Assembly: GCA_002478745.1 (NCBI GenBank)
Contig: DLQI01000018.1
Coordinates: 1-7,486 of the forward strand
Direction of reading: 5' to 3'
Length of the DNA stretch: 7,486 bases
From: Rhodobacteraceae bacterium UBA7436
GTDB taxonomy: Bacteria; Pseudomonadota; Alphaproteobacteria; Rhodobacterales; Rhodobacteraceae
In this document: positions 1 through 7,417 of the stretch, piece after piece
How positions within the stretch are numbered: the stretch's first letter is position 1
Layout of the letters: the number at the start of each line of letters is the position of its first letter
Program-made: the position numbers and the translations under genes
The notes under the pieces: generated by a model
Seen by the model: only the letters and a program-made list of their open reading frames with translations
What the model was told of the DNA's origin: nothing
Database searches by the model: none

Positions 1-15
1 ACGATCAGTCCAAAA

Positions 16-1590
16 CTATTGTGTGAACAGGCCAACAAGACCTGTTTGGCAATTTCCCTGACGCAATGTCTCGAAGAAATGGTTGTCTGTTGGGGCTGTC
101 TGCCCATTGAGCGTGCCCAGCAAGGCTTGCAAGTCAAGCGGTGGACGGCTGCAAAAAACTGCAACCAACTGATCGGCCCCCAACGGGTGGCTCACACGGA
201 ACTGTACCGGAAAACCAATATTATCGACGCCTTTGTTGTCTTGTTCGCGTAAGGGATAAAGATACTGGATATCACCGTTTGACGCGATATTGAAAAGGGT
301 CAAAAAATTCATCTCTGGGTGAGGTGGAAAAAAGGTAAACCCGACACGCGCACCAACACCGTGGGCCATGCTGTCTTGCGCCGCACGGATGTCAATTGAT
401 GGCACCCCGTTGCGTTTTGAACCCCTAACAACGTCAAGCGCAAGGCCACGTGCAATCAACCGCCCTGCTCCACCAGTGATCGTCGTGATAGGATCACCAG
501 TGTGGTTCAGAACCTCCCATTGTTTCCCTTGATCTACAAAGGTAAGAAGCGCGTTAGTTTGAACTTCTGTATAGCTTATCCCTTCTAGTCCGGGTGGAAT
601 AACACCAATAAATCGAACCGGTAGCCCTTTGGTCGCTAAGGATGCAGGCGCGCTTGGTGGGTTAGGTTTTGCCGCAAGAATGAAGGCTTCTTTACTGTCG
701 CCGCGTGGCAATATCCGTGGCTGTTGGGTTTGGTTCATATGCGTAAAAACGCGATCTTCCAAGAAGTTCGACAACTCATTGCGCGTCACGCTCCCGTTTT
801 TATCAAGGTCAGCAGCACCGTCCAAGGCCTTGGCAAAAAACCACGACAAAGCTCCATGCGCTCTGTCGCCAAACCGTGTTTCGGTGACCAAGCGATCCTC
901 AGATGCCGTGGCCAAAATTTGTGTTACGTTCGGCAGCTCGTCCGCTTCGTCATCGCCAATTTCCGCCTTTAACTCTCCCAAGATCGGATCAAGTGGGATA
1001 TCCCAAACGCCACCACTGCGTGTCAGTCCCATCCCCGCGATATTGACGTTGCGTGTCAGCCCCGCAGAGTGGCAGCTATCCATCACCCAAATGATGTTAT
1101 AGGCGGCTTCCTTGGACAAAAGTTCGCGGAGCTGATCGTCTGAAAGCCGCCCAACGCGCGGGTTCTTAGGGTCAAACTCGTGAAACATGATCGTTTCGTC
1201 CAAGCCATCAGTCTTTTCATCGAATGGTTCAGATACTTCCCTTTCCTGACCGCCGTGGCCCGAGAAACTGACGATAATAGTATCGCCAGATTTCGCCTCA
1301 AGTGTCATTTCTTTCCAGCCAGCCAAGAAACTTTTAACCGTGGCACCACTGTCGATCAAAATACGGCTATCAGGCAAATCGATGCCGGCGCGGCGCATGG
1401 ACGACGCAATCAAGGTGGCGTCATTCACGGCCCCCTCAAGGTCCGAAAGTTCGCCAACTGGTGCTGGAAATGCCTCAAAATGTTCGTAGTCATCAACGCC
1501 CACGACCATACCAAACTGCGCACCCCATGAAGGGCACGCCAGAAGGCAGGAGGTTGCGCCCACCGCTAGAAAATGCCCTATCCTAGTCAT
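16..1590 (-). CDS. Exported caspase-family (peptidase C14) protein with DUF4384-like domain
   Basis: This 524-residue protein carries an N-terminal export signal (residues 1 to about 24). Cleavage could fall at WGA/Q, or C19 in LLAC could be a weak lipobox. The caspase-like domain covers about 25-305: the first strand is QFGMVVGVDDY, catalytic H112 lies in SFSGHGGQ, and catalytic C173 lies in VMDSCHSAG. Acidic residues near DGLDETI (128-134) fit the basic-P1 pocket of metacaspase-type enzymes. Residues 261-272 form a canonical EF-hand-like loop (D261, D263, N265, S267, T269, E272), common in bacterial C14 proteins. The C-terminal part (about 378-490), with GVGARVGFTF and NGDIQYLYPL, resembles DUF4384. 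The ATG overlaps the end of the OmpA gene, and only a weak GAG lies upstream, so translation is probably coupled. The enzyme is predicted to be active and extracytoplasmic; its targets are unknown. It is complete, with its TAG at 16-18. Confidence 0.9.
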   Translation of the reverse strand: MTRIGHFLAVGATSCLLACPSWGAQFGMVVGVDDYEHFEAFPAPVGELSDLEGAVNDATLIASSMRRAGIDLPDSRILIDSGATVKSFLAGWKEMTLEAKSGDTIIVSFSGHGGQEREVSEPFDEKTDGLDETIMFHEFDPKNPRVGRLSDDQLRELLSKEAAYNIIWVMDSCHSAGLTRNVNIAGMGLTRSGGVWDIPLDPILGELKAEIGDDEADELPNVTQILATASEDRLVTETRFGDRAHGALSWFFAKALDGAADLDKNGSVTRNELSNFLEDRVFTHMNQTQQPRILPRGDSKEAFILAAKPNPPSAPASLATKGLPVRFIGVIPPGLEGISYTEVQTNALLTFVDQGKQWEVLNHTGDPITTITGGAGRLIARGLALDVVRGSKRNGVPSIDIRAAQDSMAHGVGARVGFTFFPPHPEMNFLTLFNIASNGDIQYLYPLREQDNKGVDNIGFPVQFRVSHPLGADQLVAVFCSRPPLDLQALLGTLNGQTAPTDNHFFETLRQGNCQTGLVGLFTQ

Positions 1591-2644
1591 GCAGAACTAG
1601 CTCAACGCGGCGAGCAATAGCGCGGCGTTCTTCGTCGGAATAGATGGATTGGTCAACATATTGGGGCGGTTGTCTTTCGCCTTTTCCATCCACATAAATT
1701 TGCGCACGAACGCCTTGGCCACTTAGAAAACGACTGACAGTTTCTGCGCGTTGTAAGGATAGGCGTAAGTTGAAAGCGTCAGAGCCGACTTCATCTGTAT
1801 GACCGACTACGCTGAGCCGCTGAACCTTGTTGGACAGAAGGAAGTTGGCGACGGTTTGCGCCTCACGAACTCCTGCATAATCGAAATCAGCCGAACCAAA
1901 TGCGAATTTTATCGGCAAATATACGGCTTTTACTGAGGTCGCTACAGCGTCGGCAACGGCGTAAACTTCCTTGTCGGCACCCACGTATGGGTCAACAGCA
2001 GGCACTTCAGCATATGTCGAGTCTTCGTCCGGCGCGACGTAAGTTTCGGTAGTTGCGGTTGGCGCGGGTTTTGAACCCACCGCTTCGATTTGAATGCCAC
2101 GCATAGCGGATTTCAAAACGCCAGACGCTGCACCACCTCGGGTAATGGTCGAGGACATGCTGCCCGAGAGCATCATGTTCTCTTGGGCCAATCGGGCGAT
2201 CCGTTCTGCAACAGGCACCAAGCGCACATCAGAGCCGGTCAGAGTGGGGTCCGTGATTGTATCGAGGGCCGCACTGTACATTTGCGCGGCCTCTTCCCGC
2301 TGACCTCTTTTGGCAGCGATATCACCACGCACGGCCTGAACCGCCCAATGAAGGGCTGGGGCATTGGCCAACATTGCGTCTGCCCCATCCAGATCGTTGA
2401 CAACAATCAATTGCTGCGCACGTTGTGCCAAAACAGCAGATGCTTGCCCCATTGCGGCGCGCTCAGTTGCCTGACTGCAACCAGCCCCACGCACAATATT
2501 TACGACAGCTAAAAGAGCGTCCGGACTTTGGCCATCCAATTCAGCACGTAATTGTGCCAAGGATTCATCGCAGGTGGCCGCCTCAACCAACGAGGGTGAA
2601 AGGATCAGAGCTGCGACCGCCAAAGTTTGAGAGAAATTGTTCAT
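1583..2644 (-). CDS. Exported OmpA-family protein with TPR-like N-terminal region
   Basis: This 353-residue protein has a signal peptide (residues 1 to about 23, ending LVEA/A). The N-terminal half is helical; residues about 96-128 (ALHWAVQAVRGDIAAKRGQ, then EEAAQMYSAALD) look like one TPR repeat, and C25 and C56 could form a disulfide. A Pro/Ala/acidic linker spans about 190-240. The C-terminal OmpA-like domain (243-353) begins LPIKFAFGSADFDY and contains GHTDEVGSDAFNLRLSLQRA. D284 and R299 sit 15 residues apart, as do the diaminopimelate-contacting Asp and Arg of characterised OmpA domains, so peptidoglycan binding is expected. There is no beta-barrel and no obvious lipobox, so it is probably a soluble periplasmic wall-bound protein or scaffold. 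It starts 12 bases after the cytochrome and overlaps the caspase gene by 8 bases, suggesting it anchors one or both partners. It is not a classical porin or a Pal lipoprotein. Confidence 0.88.
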   Translation of the reverse strand: MNNFSQTLAVAALILSPSLVEAATCDESLAQLRAELDGQSPDALLAVVNIVRGAGCSQATERAAMGQASAVLAQRAQQLIVVNDLDGADAMLANAPALHWAVQAVRGDIAAKRGQREEAAQMYSAALDTITDPTLTGSDVRLVPVAERIARLAQENMMLSGSMSSTITRGGAASGVLKSAMRGIQIEAVGSKPAPTATTETYVAPDEDSTYAEVPAVDPYVGADKEVYAVADAVATSVKAVYLPIKFAFGSADFDYAGVREAQTVANFLLSNKVQRLSVVGHTDEVGSDAFNLRLSLQRAETVSRFLSGQGVRAQIYVDGKGERQPPQYVDQSIYSDEERRAIARRVELVLHD

Positions 2645-2652
2645 TTAGCTTA

Positions 2653-2658
2653 CTCCCT
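2653..2658 (-). promoter_or_regulatory. Ribosome binding site of the OmpA-family gene
   Basis: AGGGAG is placed eight bases before the ATG at 2644 and overlaps the TAG stop codon of the cytochrome gene (2657-2659). It repeats the stop/Shine-Dalgarno overlap seen at the previous gene junction and supports a single polycistronic transcript. Confidence 0.75.
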
Positions 2659-5600
2659 AGCGTGACACGTTGAAAGTGACGTGGTTCGTCGCACTTGCAC
2701 CGCTGTCTTGCGCAACTTTGTCTGCGGCCTCGATCGCGATACCCCGCGTTAGGGGCAATGAGCGTTCCTTTGCATAATCAACAGCAGTTTGCCGATCCAT
2801 ACGATGACCATCCAGCCCACCTTCGCGACAGAAGGCAAGCATGGTCTCACCCGTGCCGGGCGTATCAAAGCGGATTCGCAGGTCGGATCCAGTGTATGGA
2901 ATGCGGCGTACTTCACCCGCTTCAAGGAAGCGTGGACCAAGGATGGCTTGCGGCAATTCCTCAATGCTTTTACTGGCTTCAATATAGAACATTTGAAGCT
3001 CGCAGCGTTTGTTTGCGCTAATGTCAAACTGAAGCAGATCGTTGACATACACGTTTGTTTCAGGAACCGACAAAGCCAGTTTCAACCTGTCCACACTCAT
3101 TTGCGGCGCAGGATCATAATCAAGCGGTGCGGTGACTGCAGCCATATAAGGGGCCTCGTATTTGGCAACCTTTTCGCCCAGTGCCTTTTCCACCTTCACT
3201 TCGTAATCAGCCGACGCTGCCGCCGAAACAACATAGCCACCGTTCAAACGGTAAGGTCGAAGATCCGTCAGACGCGGTAACAGTTCCGAGTAATAAGTTT
3301 CCAACTCAGAGCGGTGTACTTTCGCACCGCCATCCATACGACTGATCCAATCCGCCAGAACAACCGTCAAACGCGGATCCCCTAGGCTACGTGCGCGTGA
3401 ACGCAACATATCAACATCCATGTGGAACTCGCGAGCGAGGCCATTGAGATCGATTGAATTGAAATGTAGGTCGGCAAGGTAGGTAAAGATCTCACCACCG
3501 CCCGCACTTGAAGGGGCTGCAAGGCTTGTAAGACGACCGGTTGGCGACAGTTCAGTTGCGTTAAGGAGCGAAAGAGATTTCAGGAAAGCTTGGCTGTCTG
3601 CCTTGTAGATCTCACTAAGCTCCTCGTTATCAACATAGATTTCCAAAAGAACGTCCAACTCTTCGCGGGAATAACGCTGCGAAGACATTAGAAGATCACG
3701 CATTTGGTCACGTTTGGCGATCATACCGTTGGCGTGACAATCAAAACATGAGCGGGCGTTTTCTATCTCCACACCTTTGCCAATTGGCTTGGTACGGAAG
3801 GACACGATAGACGCAGGGCCCACCAAAAGACGGTCGCCATTGCTTTCGGACAGATAGTAACCCTGTAGGCCATTGGGCAACGAGAAAATCATCTCCCCAC
3901 CATCATGTTCAAAGGCTTCTAGGCCTGAAGGTGTATAAGACAATTCTTCTGGTCCATCTGGGTGAAGACTTAAGGATTGGCGGCCTTCATCACCCGCAAA
4001 ATCATAAGATTTCCAGTAGTATCCGCCACGCTGCAATTCAAAGCGTTCAAGCATGCGGTTGTGATCAGAAACCCCTGAAGCCCCTGGCAACATCGCCGCA
4101 CGAATGACACGTCGAGATTGAATTTCACGTTCCACATCAAGACCGATTTGACGCTCCAGATCGGAAATCTGTTCGGTTAGGCCCAAGAACATATCGTAAT
4201 AGGGGGCCTCAGAACCGAAATGCGTAAACCAGTCGGCCCGCATAATCGGAACGGGGGATCCAACGGCATCGGCAACAACACCCAGCAGCGGATCAGTCGT
4301 CGGATCGATGCCGTAGGGATAAACCTCTGCAAGGTCTGTAAAGGCCGCTTGAGTAAACCCTGAACGACGGGCCGTCTCAGTGTACTGACCAGTTGTAATC
4401 GCGTTCCAAACTTCGGTTGTCCAACCATAATCGCGCATATCGATACGAACAATCGCACCTTCCGTGCCCGAGAGTGGCGTAACCGGAACCACACGTGGAC
4501 CTGTCGAAACCGAGTTCACGAATTTATTGAAGGCTGCATGCAGATAGAACATCGGATTGCGACGCGCACCTGTTTGGCTGCAATCAACCTCCGAAAGTGG
4601 TGTGTTTGCAAAACTGAAATAGCGATAAAAAGCGCGATCACGCTCATTGATTGCTGAGATGTCTTTTGCAACAGCCAACATACGTTCGGCGCGTGTTCCA
4701 CCCGAAAATAGGGGCATAGGCACTTGTGCAACAGCCACTGTTTCAACCACCGAAGCCGCAGGTGCCGGAGCGGCCGTTTCACCAAGGGCAACGATCCATT
4801 TTCGCAGGGCATCCACCTCTTGGGCGTTCATCTTTTGGCCAAGTGGCATGCGGTTTGACGCAATCGTTTCATAGATCGGCGAGGCATCAGGATTGCCCGG
4901 CACCAAAATGCGTTTGTCAAATGGCATGTCTGCAATGTCACCTGTCGGGAACACAGAGCCATAGGTTTTACCCGGTGCGTGACACGCGCGGCAATAGGTT
5001 TCGATCACCTGATCCGCTTCAGCGATAATCGCAGGATCAACGCCAACAGCTTTTGTTTGAACTGGGGCTGCAGCAATAACTTCAACCGGTTCTTGTGCTT
5101 CACAATAAGCATCAACGCGCGACACTAGAGCTGTGGCCATTGTCTTGTCGGTCAATTCGCCAGCAACCGCAGCGACTGTGACTGGAGCAAACATTGCATC
5201 CGTGATTGTCGTCGAGGTTGTTGCGCGCTCTGCCACAACAACAGGTTTTACGTCAGAAAACTGTGACACATCAACAGTCGTACCAGTCAGGTAGGCGTAC
5301 ATAGAAGCACGGTCAGAGTTGGACAAGGCAGCGGTAAGGCGAGAAATACGGCGCATGGATTTTGCTGCCATGGGATTGCCATTCAGCTTGCGACCCTCGG
5401 CCATGGCACCGGTAACAAACGCTTCTACACCAAAGTTATTTAACCTCTCGGCCGTGATGTTAGGAGCGTAATCCCCCAACAGGCCGACCTCACCCTCAAA
5501 GGCGCGGTCCACGTCGAGTTCGTATTTAAAGCCAAAGCTGGTATCACGAGGCGTATGGCATTCTGCGCAATGGCCAACAGCTTCGACCAAATACTGGCCC

Positions 5601-6142
5601 CGTTTCATTTGATCATCAGCCATGCGCTCCAGCTCAGGACGACCGCTTGTCCAGAAGTCGAGGATCGTTTGGCTAAGATAACTGATGTTGTGTTCTTTGG
5701 ACGGGCTGTCAGCAGTTGGCAGGCTCACCAAGTGGGCACGTAAGTCAAGAACGTCTTCGGGTTCCATCCGCGCATATGAGGTGAAAGGAAAAACCGCGCC
5801 GAAATACGTGCGGCCTTCGGGGGACACACCATTGATGACCGCGTTAAGAAAGTCAGCGTTGGACCATTTCCCAATGCCATGAGTTTTATCTGCTGTGATA
5901 TTCGGTGGATAAAGGTCGCCAAACTTGGTTTGGATTGCCTCCCCGCCAGCAAGAAGATTGTCATCGCCATCTACAGCATGACAGGTTGCACACCCACCCG
6001 CCGAAAACATTATCGCGCCATTGGCTTGATCTGCTTGGTAATCAGCATAAGCTAATGGGTCAAAAAGCTCTGTGGCGATGGATTGCGCAGGATTTAAAAA
6101 GTATGCCGCGACGGCAATGATGGCAAAATGTTTCTGTAACAC
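2657..6142 (-). CDS. Large exported tetrahaem c-type cytochrome with DUF4384-like C-terminus
   Basis: The protein has 1161 residues and a signal peptide (residues 1 to about 23, cleavage near SIA/TE), so it acts in the periplasm or at the outer membrane. Four CXXCH haem sites are present: CATCH 51-55, CAECH 192-196, CRACH 384-388 and CFDCH 799-803. The first two sit in a tandem resembling the diheme cytochrome subunits of alcohol/aldehyde dehydrogenases (PPNITADKTHGIGKW and APNIT motifs; M126 is a likely distal ligand). The third resembles planctomycete-type cytochrome C, with LVPGNPDASPIY and RMP (M432 as likely ligand). Residues about 480-1015 contain the fourth haem and patterns such as RDRAFYRYFSFA and IVRIDMRDYGW, which I recall from large bacterial cytochromes but cannot assign. 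Residues about 1019-1106 resemble DUF4384. The start is GTG, supported by AGGAG six bases upstream, and no alternative start lies near the signal peptide. An electron-transfer or oxidoreductase role fits; the substrate is unknown. Confidence 0.85.
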   Translation of the reverse strand: MLQKHFAIIAVAAYFLNPAQSIATELFDPLAYADYQADQANGAIMFSAGGCATCHAVDGDDNLLAGGEAIQTKFGDLYPPNITADKTHGIGKWSNADFLNAVINGVSPEGRTYFGAVFPFTSYARMEPEDVLDLRAHLVSLPTADSPSKEHNISYLSQTILDFWTSGRPELERMADDQMKRGQYLVEAVGHCAECHTPRDTSFGFKYELDVDRAFEGEVGLLGDYAPNITAERLNNFGVEAFVTGAMAEGRKLNGNPMAAKSMRRISRLTAALSNSDRASMYAYLTGTTVDVSQFSDVKPVVVAERATTSTTITDAMFAPVTVAAVAGELTDKTMATALVSRVDAYCEAQEPVEVIAAAPVQTKAVGVDPAIIAEADQVIETYCRACHAPGKTYGSVFPTGDIADMPFDKRILVPGNPDASPIYETIASNRMPLGQKMNAQEVDALRKWIVALGETAAPAPAASVVETVAVAQVPMPLFSGGTRAERMLAVAKDISAINERDRAFYRYFSFANTPLSEVDCSQTGARRNPMFYLHAAFNKFVNSVSTGPRVVPVTPLSGTEGAIVRIDMRDYGWTTEVWNAITTGQYTETARRSGFTQAAFTDLAEVYPYGIDPTTDPLLGVVADAVGSPVPIMRADWFTHFGSEAPYYDMFLGLTEQISDLERQIGLDVEREIQSRRVIRAAMLPGASGVSDHNRMLERFELQRGGYYWKSYDFAGDEGRQSLSLHPDGPEELSYTPSGLEAFEHDGGEMIFSLPNGLQGYYLSESNGDRLLVGPASIVSFRTKPIGKGVEIENARSCFDCHANGMIAKRDQMRDLLMSSQRYSREELDVLLEIYVDNEELSEIYKADSQAFLKSLSLLNATELSPTGRLTSLAAPSSAGGGEIFTYLADLHFNSIDLNGLAREFHMDVDMLRSRARSLGDPRLTVVLADWISRMDGGAKVHRSELETYYSELLPRLTDLRPYRLNGGYVVSAAASADYEVKVEKALGEKVAKYEAPYMAAVTAPLDYDPAPQMSVDRLKLALSVPETNVYVNDLLQFDISANKRCELQMFYIEASKSIEELPQAILGPRFLEAGEVRRIPYTGSDLRIRFDTPGTGETMLAFCREGGLDGHRMDRQTAVDYAKERSLPLTRGIAIEAADKVAQDSGASATNHVTFNVSR

Positions 6143-6148
6143 TCTGGA

Positions 6149-6153
6149 CTCCT
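6149..6153 (-). promoter_or_regulatory. Ribosome binding site deciding the GTG start of the cytochrome gene
   Basis: AGGAG lies six bases before the GTG at 6142 and overlaps the TAG stop of the upstream flavocytochrome gene (6152-6154). It supports the GTG start, because the signal peptide begins right after it and the next Met is residue 45. The overlap implies that the two genes are translated from one message. Confidence 0.8.
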
Positions 6154-7417
6154 ATCTAAATTCAAATTCTTCAAAATGAAAAGAATTTGGCAACTTCGCC
6201 ATTTCCTTTAAATCATCAATCATTCCGACCCGCATCGGGGCCGGACCGCAGAACCAAAAGCCTGCGTTTGTCATCTCAAAATCAGGGATGCTTACTATTG
6301 TTTTAACATCCATCCGCCCGTCAGCTTCGCTGACATGGAGGTGTAGTTTAAAGCCTTGGGTGCGAGCTTCAGCCGCGCGCAGGCGATCAAGGCCAACAAC
6401 CTCTTCGTGTTTTCCGACACAGTAAATCAACACGATTTTGCGCTTATTCTCAACTGTTAGACTGTCAGCAAAGGTCAGGAACGGGGTGATACCAATCCCC
6501 CCTGCCAACCAAACTTGTGTATCTTCGCCTCGCCGAAAATCAAAGCCGCCATACCCTGCTTCGACCGACATTTTGTCGCCCACAGCCACAGCCTCACGCA
6601 CCCGCGCCGTGTAATCGCCAAGCGCCCTTATCGAGAACTGGATGCTCCCGTCCTTCCCCATGCGTGAGATCGTGAAGGGATGCGGTTCACGCAAACCTTT
6701 CTTGCCAAATGAGATGACACCAAATCCACCCGGACTAAGCTTTTTAAAACCACGTCCTTTCGGGGCCGCATCAATAATCGTCGCGGCTGGATGTTTTTCA
6801 ACATTAGTCACAACAAAGCGGCGAGGCCGAAACGGTGCCAAAATTTGAGTATAAAGAAAAGACAGTATACCAACCACGGCCATAAAGTTGAGATATTGTG
6901 CCGGCGCTGAATTTGCGTTGAACGGTACTCTCACAAACAACTGGTGCAACGCCAGCGCTATAAACACGACACCCATCAGACGATGCCCTATGCGCCAAAT
7001 GTTATAAGGGATCATATCTGTGCGTTTCTTAGGCAGCCTTTTTAGCCAACTCAAGAGGATCAGAACCACCAAGACAGGAAAGGCAAATTTTGCAATATCT
7101 ACGACAGTTTTGGACAGACCGGAGGCTACTGTCCTACCATCCAAATCCATACCGACAAATTTGTGAAACAACAGCAATGGAAGCAAGCTGATCCCAATCC
7201 ATTTATGCGCCTGATACAAGCGATCAAGTCCCCCAAACATCGGCTCAACAAAACGGGGACGGGTTGCCAGGAACAGGTTCACAGCCATCAACGAGAAAGC
7301 AGATGCACCAGCACAAAGAGCCAGCACACTTTGCACATTCGCGCTGCCCGCACCAAAGACGATCAAGACACTTGGGCTCAAAACTCCAAGCCCAAATATA
7401 AATGCAAAAATCAACAT
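6152..7417 (-). CDS. Ferric reductase / NADPH oxidase-like transmembrane flavocytochrome
   Basis: This 421-residue inner-membrane protein is predicted to pass electrons from cytosolic NAD(P)H through FAD and two b haems to the periplasmic side. Six hydrophobic segments lie near residues 2-22, 28-50, 68-90, 105-125, 140-162 and 175-195, and the basic loops (RPR after helix 2, KRLPKKR after helix 4, RPRR after helix 6) place both ends in the cytoplasm. Helix 3 carries H71 and H85 and helix 5 carries H145 and H158. These spacings of 14 and 13 equal those of the haem ligands of human NOX2. An FAD-binding HPFTIS motif is at 246-251, LGDYTARV follows at 267-274, the nucleotide-binding AGGIGITPF is at 305-313, FCGP is at 389-392, and the protein ends in the family-like EEFEFR. 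A TAA immediately precedes the ATG in frame, so the start cannot lie further upstream; the ribosome site (GGGA) is weak. It is the first gene of the operon. Its acceptor (ferric iron, oxygen or the neighbouring cytochrome) cannot be decided from sequence. Confidence 0.9.
   Translation of the reverse strand: MLIFAFIFGLGVLSPSVLIVFGAGSANVQSVLALCAGASAFSLMAVNLFLATRPRFVEPMFGGLDRLYQAHKWIGISLLPLLLFHKFVGMDLDGRTVASGLSKTVVDIAKFAFPVLVVLILLSWLKRLPKKRTDMIPYNIWRIGHRLMGVVFIALALHQLFVRVPFNANSAPAQYLNFMAVVGILSFLYTQILAPFRPRRFVVTNVEKHPAATIIDAAPKGRGFKKLSPGGFGVISFGKKGLREPHPFTISRMGKDGSIQFSIRALGDYTARVREAVAVGDKMSVEAGYGGFDFRRGEDTQVWLAGGIGITPFLTFADSLTVENKRKIVLIYCVGKHEEVVGLDRLRAAEARTQGFKLHLHVSEADGRMDVKTIVSIPDFEMTNAGFWFCGPAPMRVGMIDDLKEMAKLPNSFHFEEFEFR

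Larger units (their letters stand above)
16..7417 (-). other. Predicted four-gene operon: flavocytochrome, multihaem cytochrome, OmpA protein, caspase
   Basis: All four genes share a strand. The junctions are a 9-base gap, a 12-base gap and an 8-base overlap, and two of the stops overlap the next ribosome site. No intergenic space could hold a separate promoter or terminator. One protein sits in the inner membrane and three carry export signals, so all four act in or across the envelope. Nothing resembling a hairpin terminator is seen in the 15 bases after the last stop, so transcription may continue beyond the window. Confidence 0.8.

Noticed and set aside
1..15. Terminator after the caspase gene
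   Set aside because: Only 15 bases remain beyond the stop and they contain no hairpin; a short T-run alone is not enough.
629..1102. Plus-strand open frame of 157 codons opposite the caspase gene
   Set aside because: It covers the reverse of the caspase catalytic region, has no plausible protein character (Ser/Ala/Pro-rich without structure) and no good ribosome site.
16..1590. Catalytically dead or truncated caspase homologue
   Set aside because: Both catalytic residues (H112 in GHGG and C173 in DSCHS) are present, the reading frame is intact, and the stop codon lies inside the window.
2789..3280. Plus-strand open frame of 163 codons inside the cytochrome gene
   Set aside because: It lies wholly opposite a gene with clear domains, shows no recognisable family, signal or ribosome site, and is best explained as an antisense shadow.
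6152..7417. Soluble ferredoxin- or oxygenase-type reductase
   Set aside because: The six membrane helices and four correctly spaced histidines place it in the ferric reductase/NOX group, not among soluble reductases; no [2Fe-2S] cysteine motif is present.
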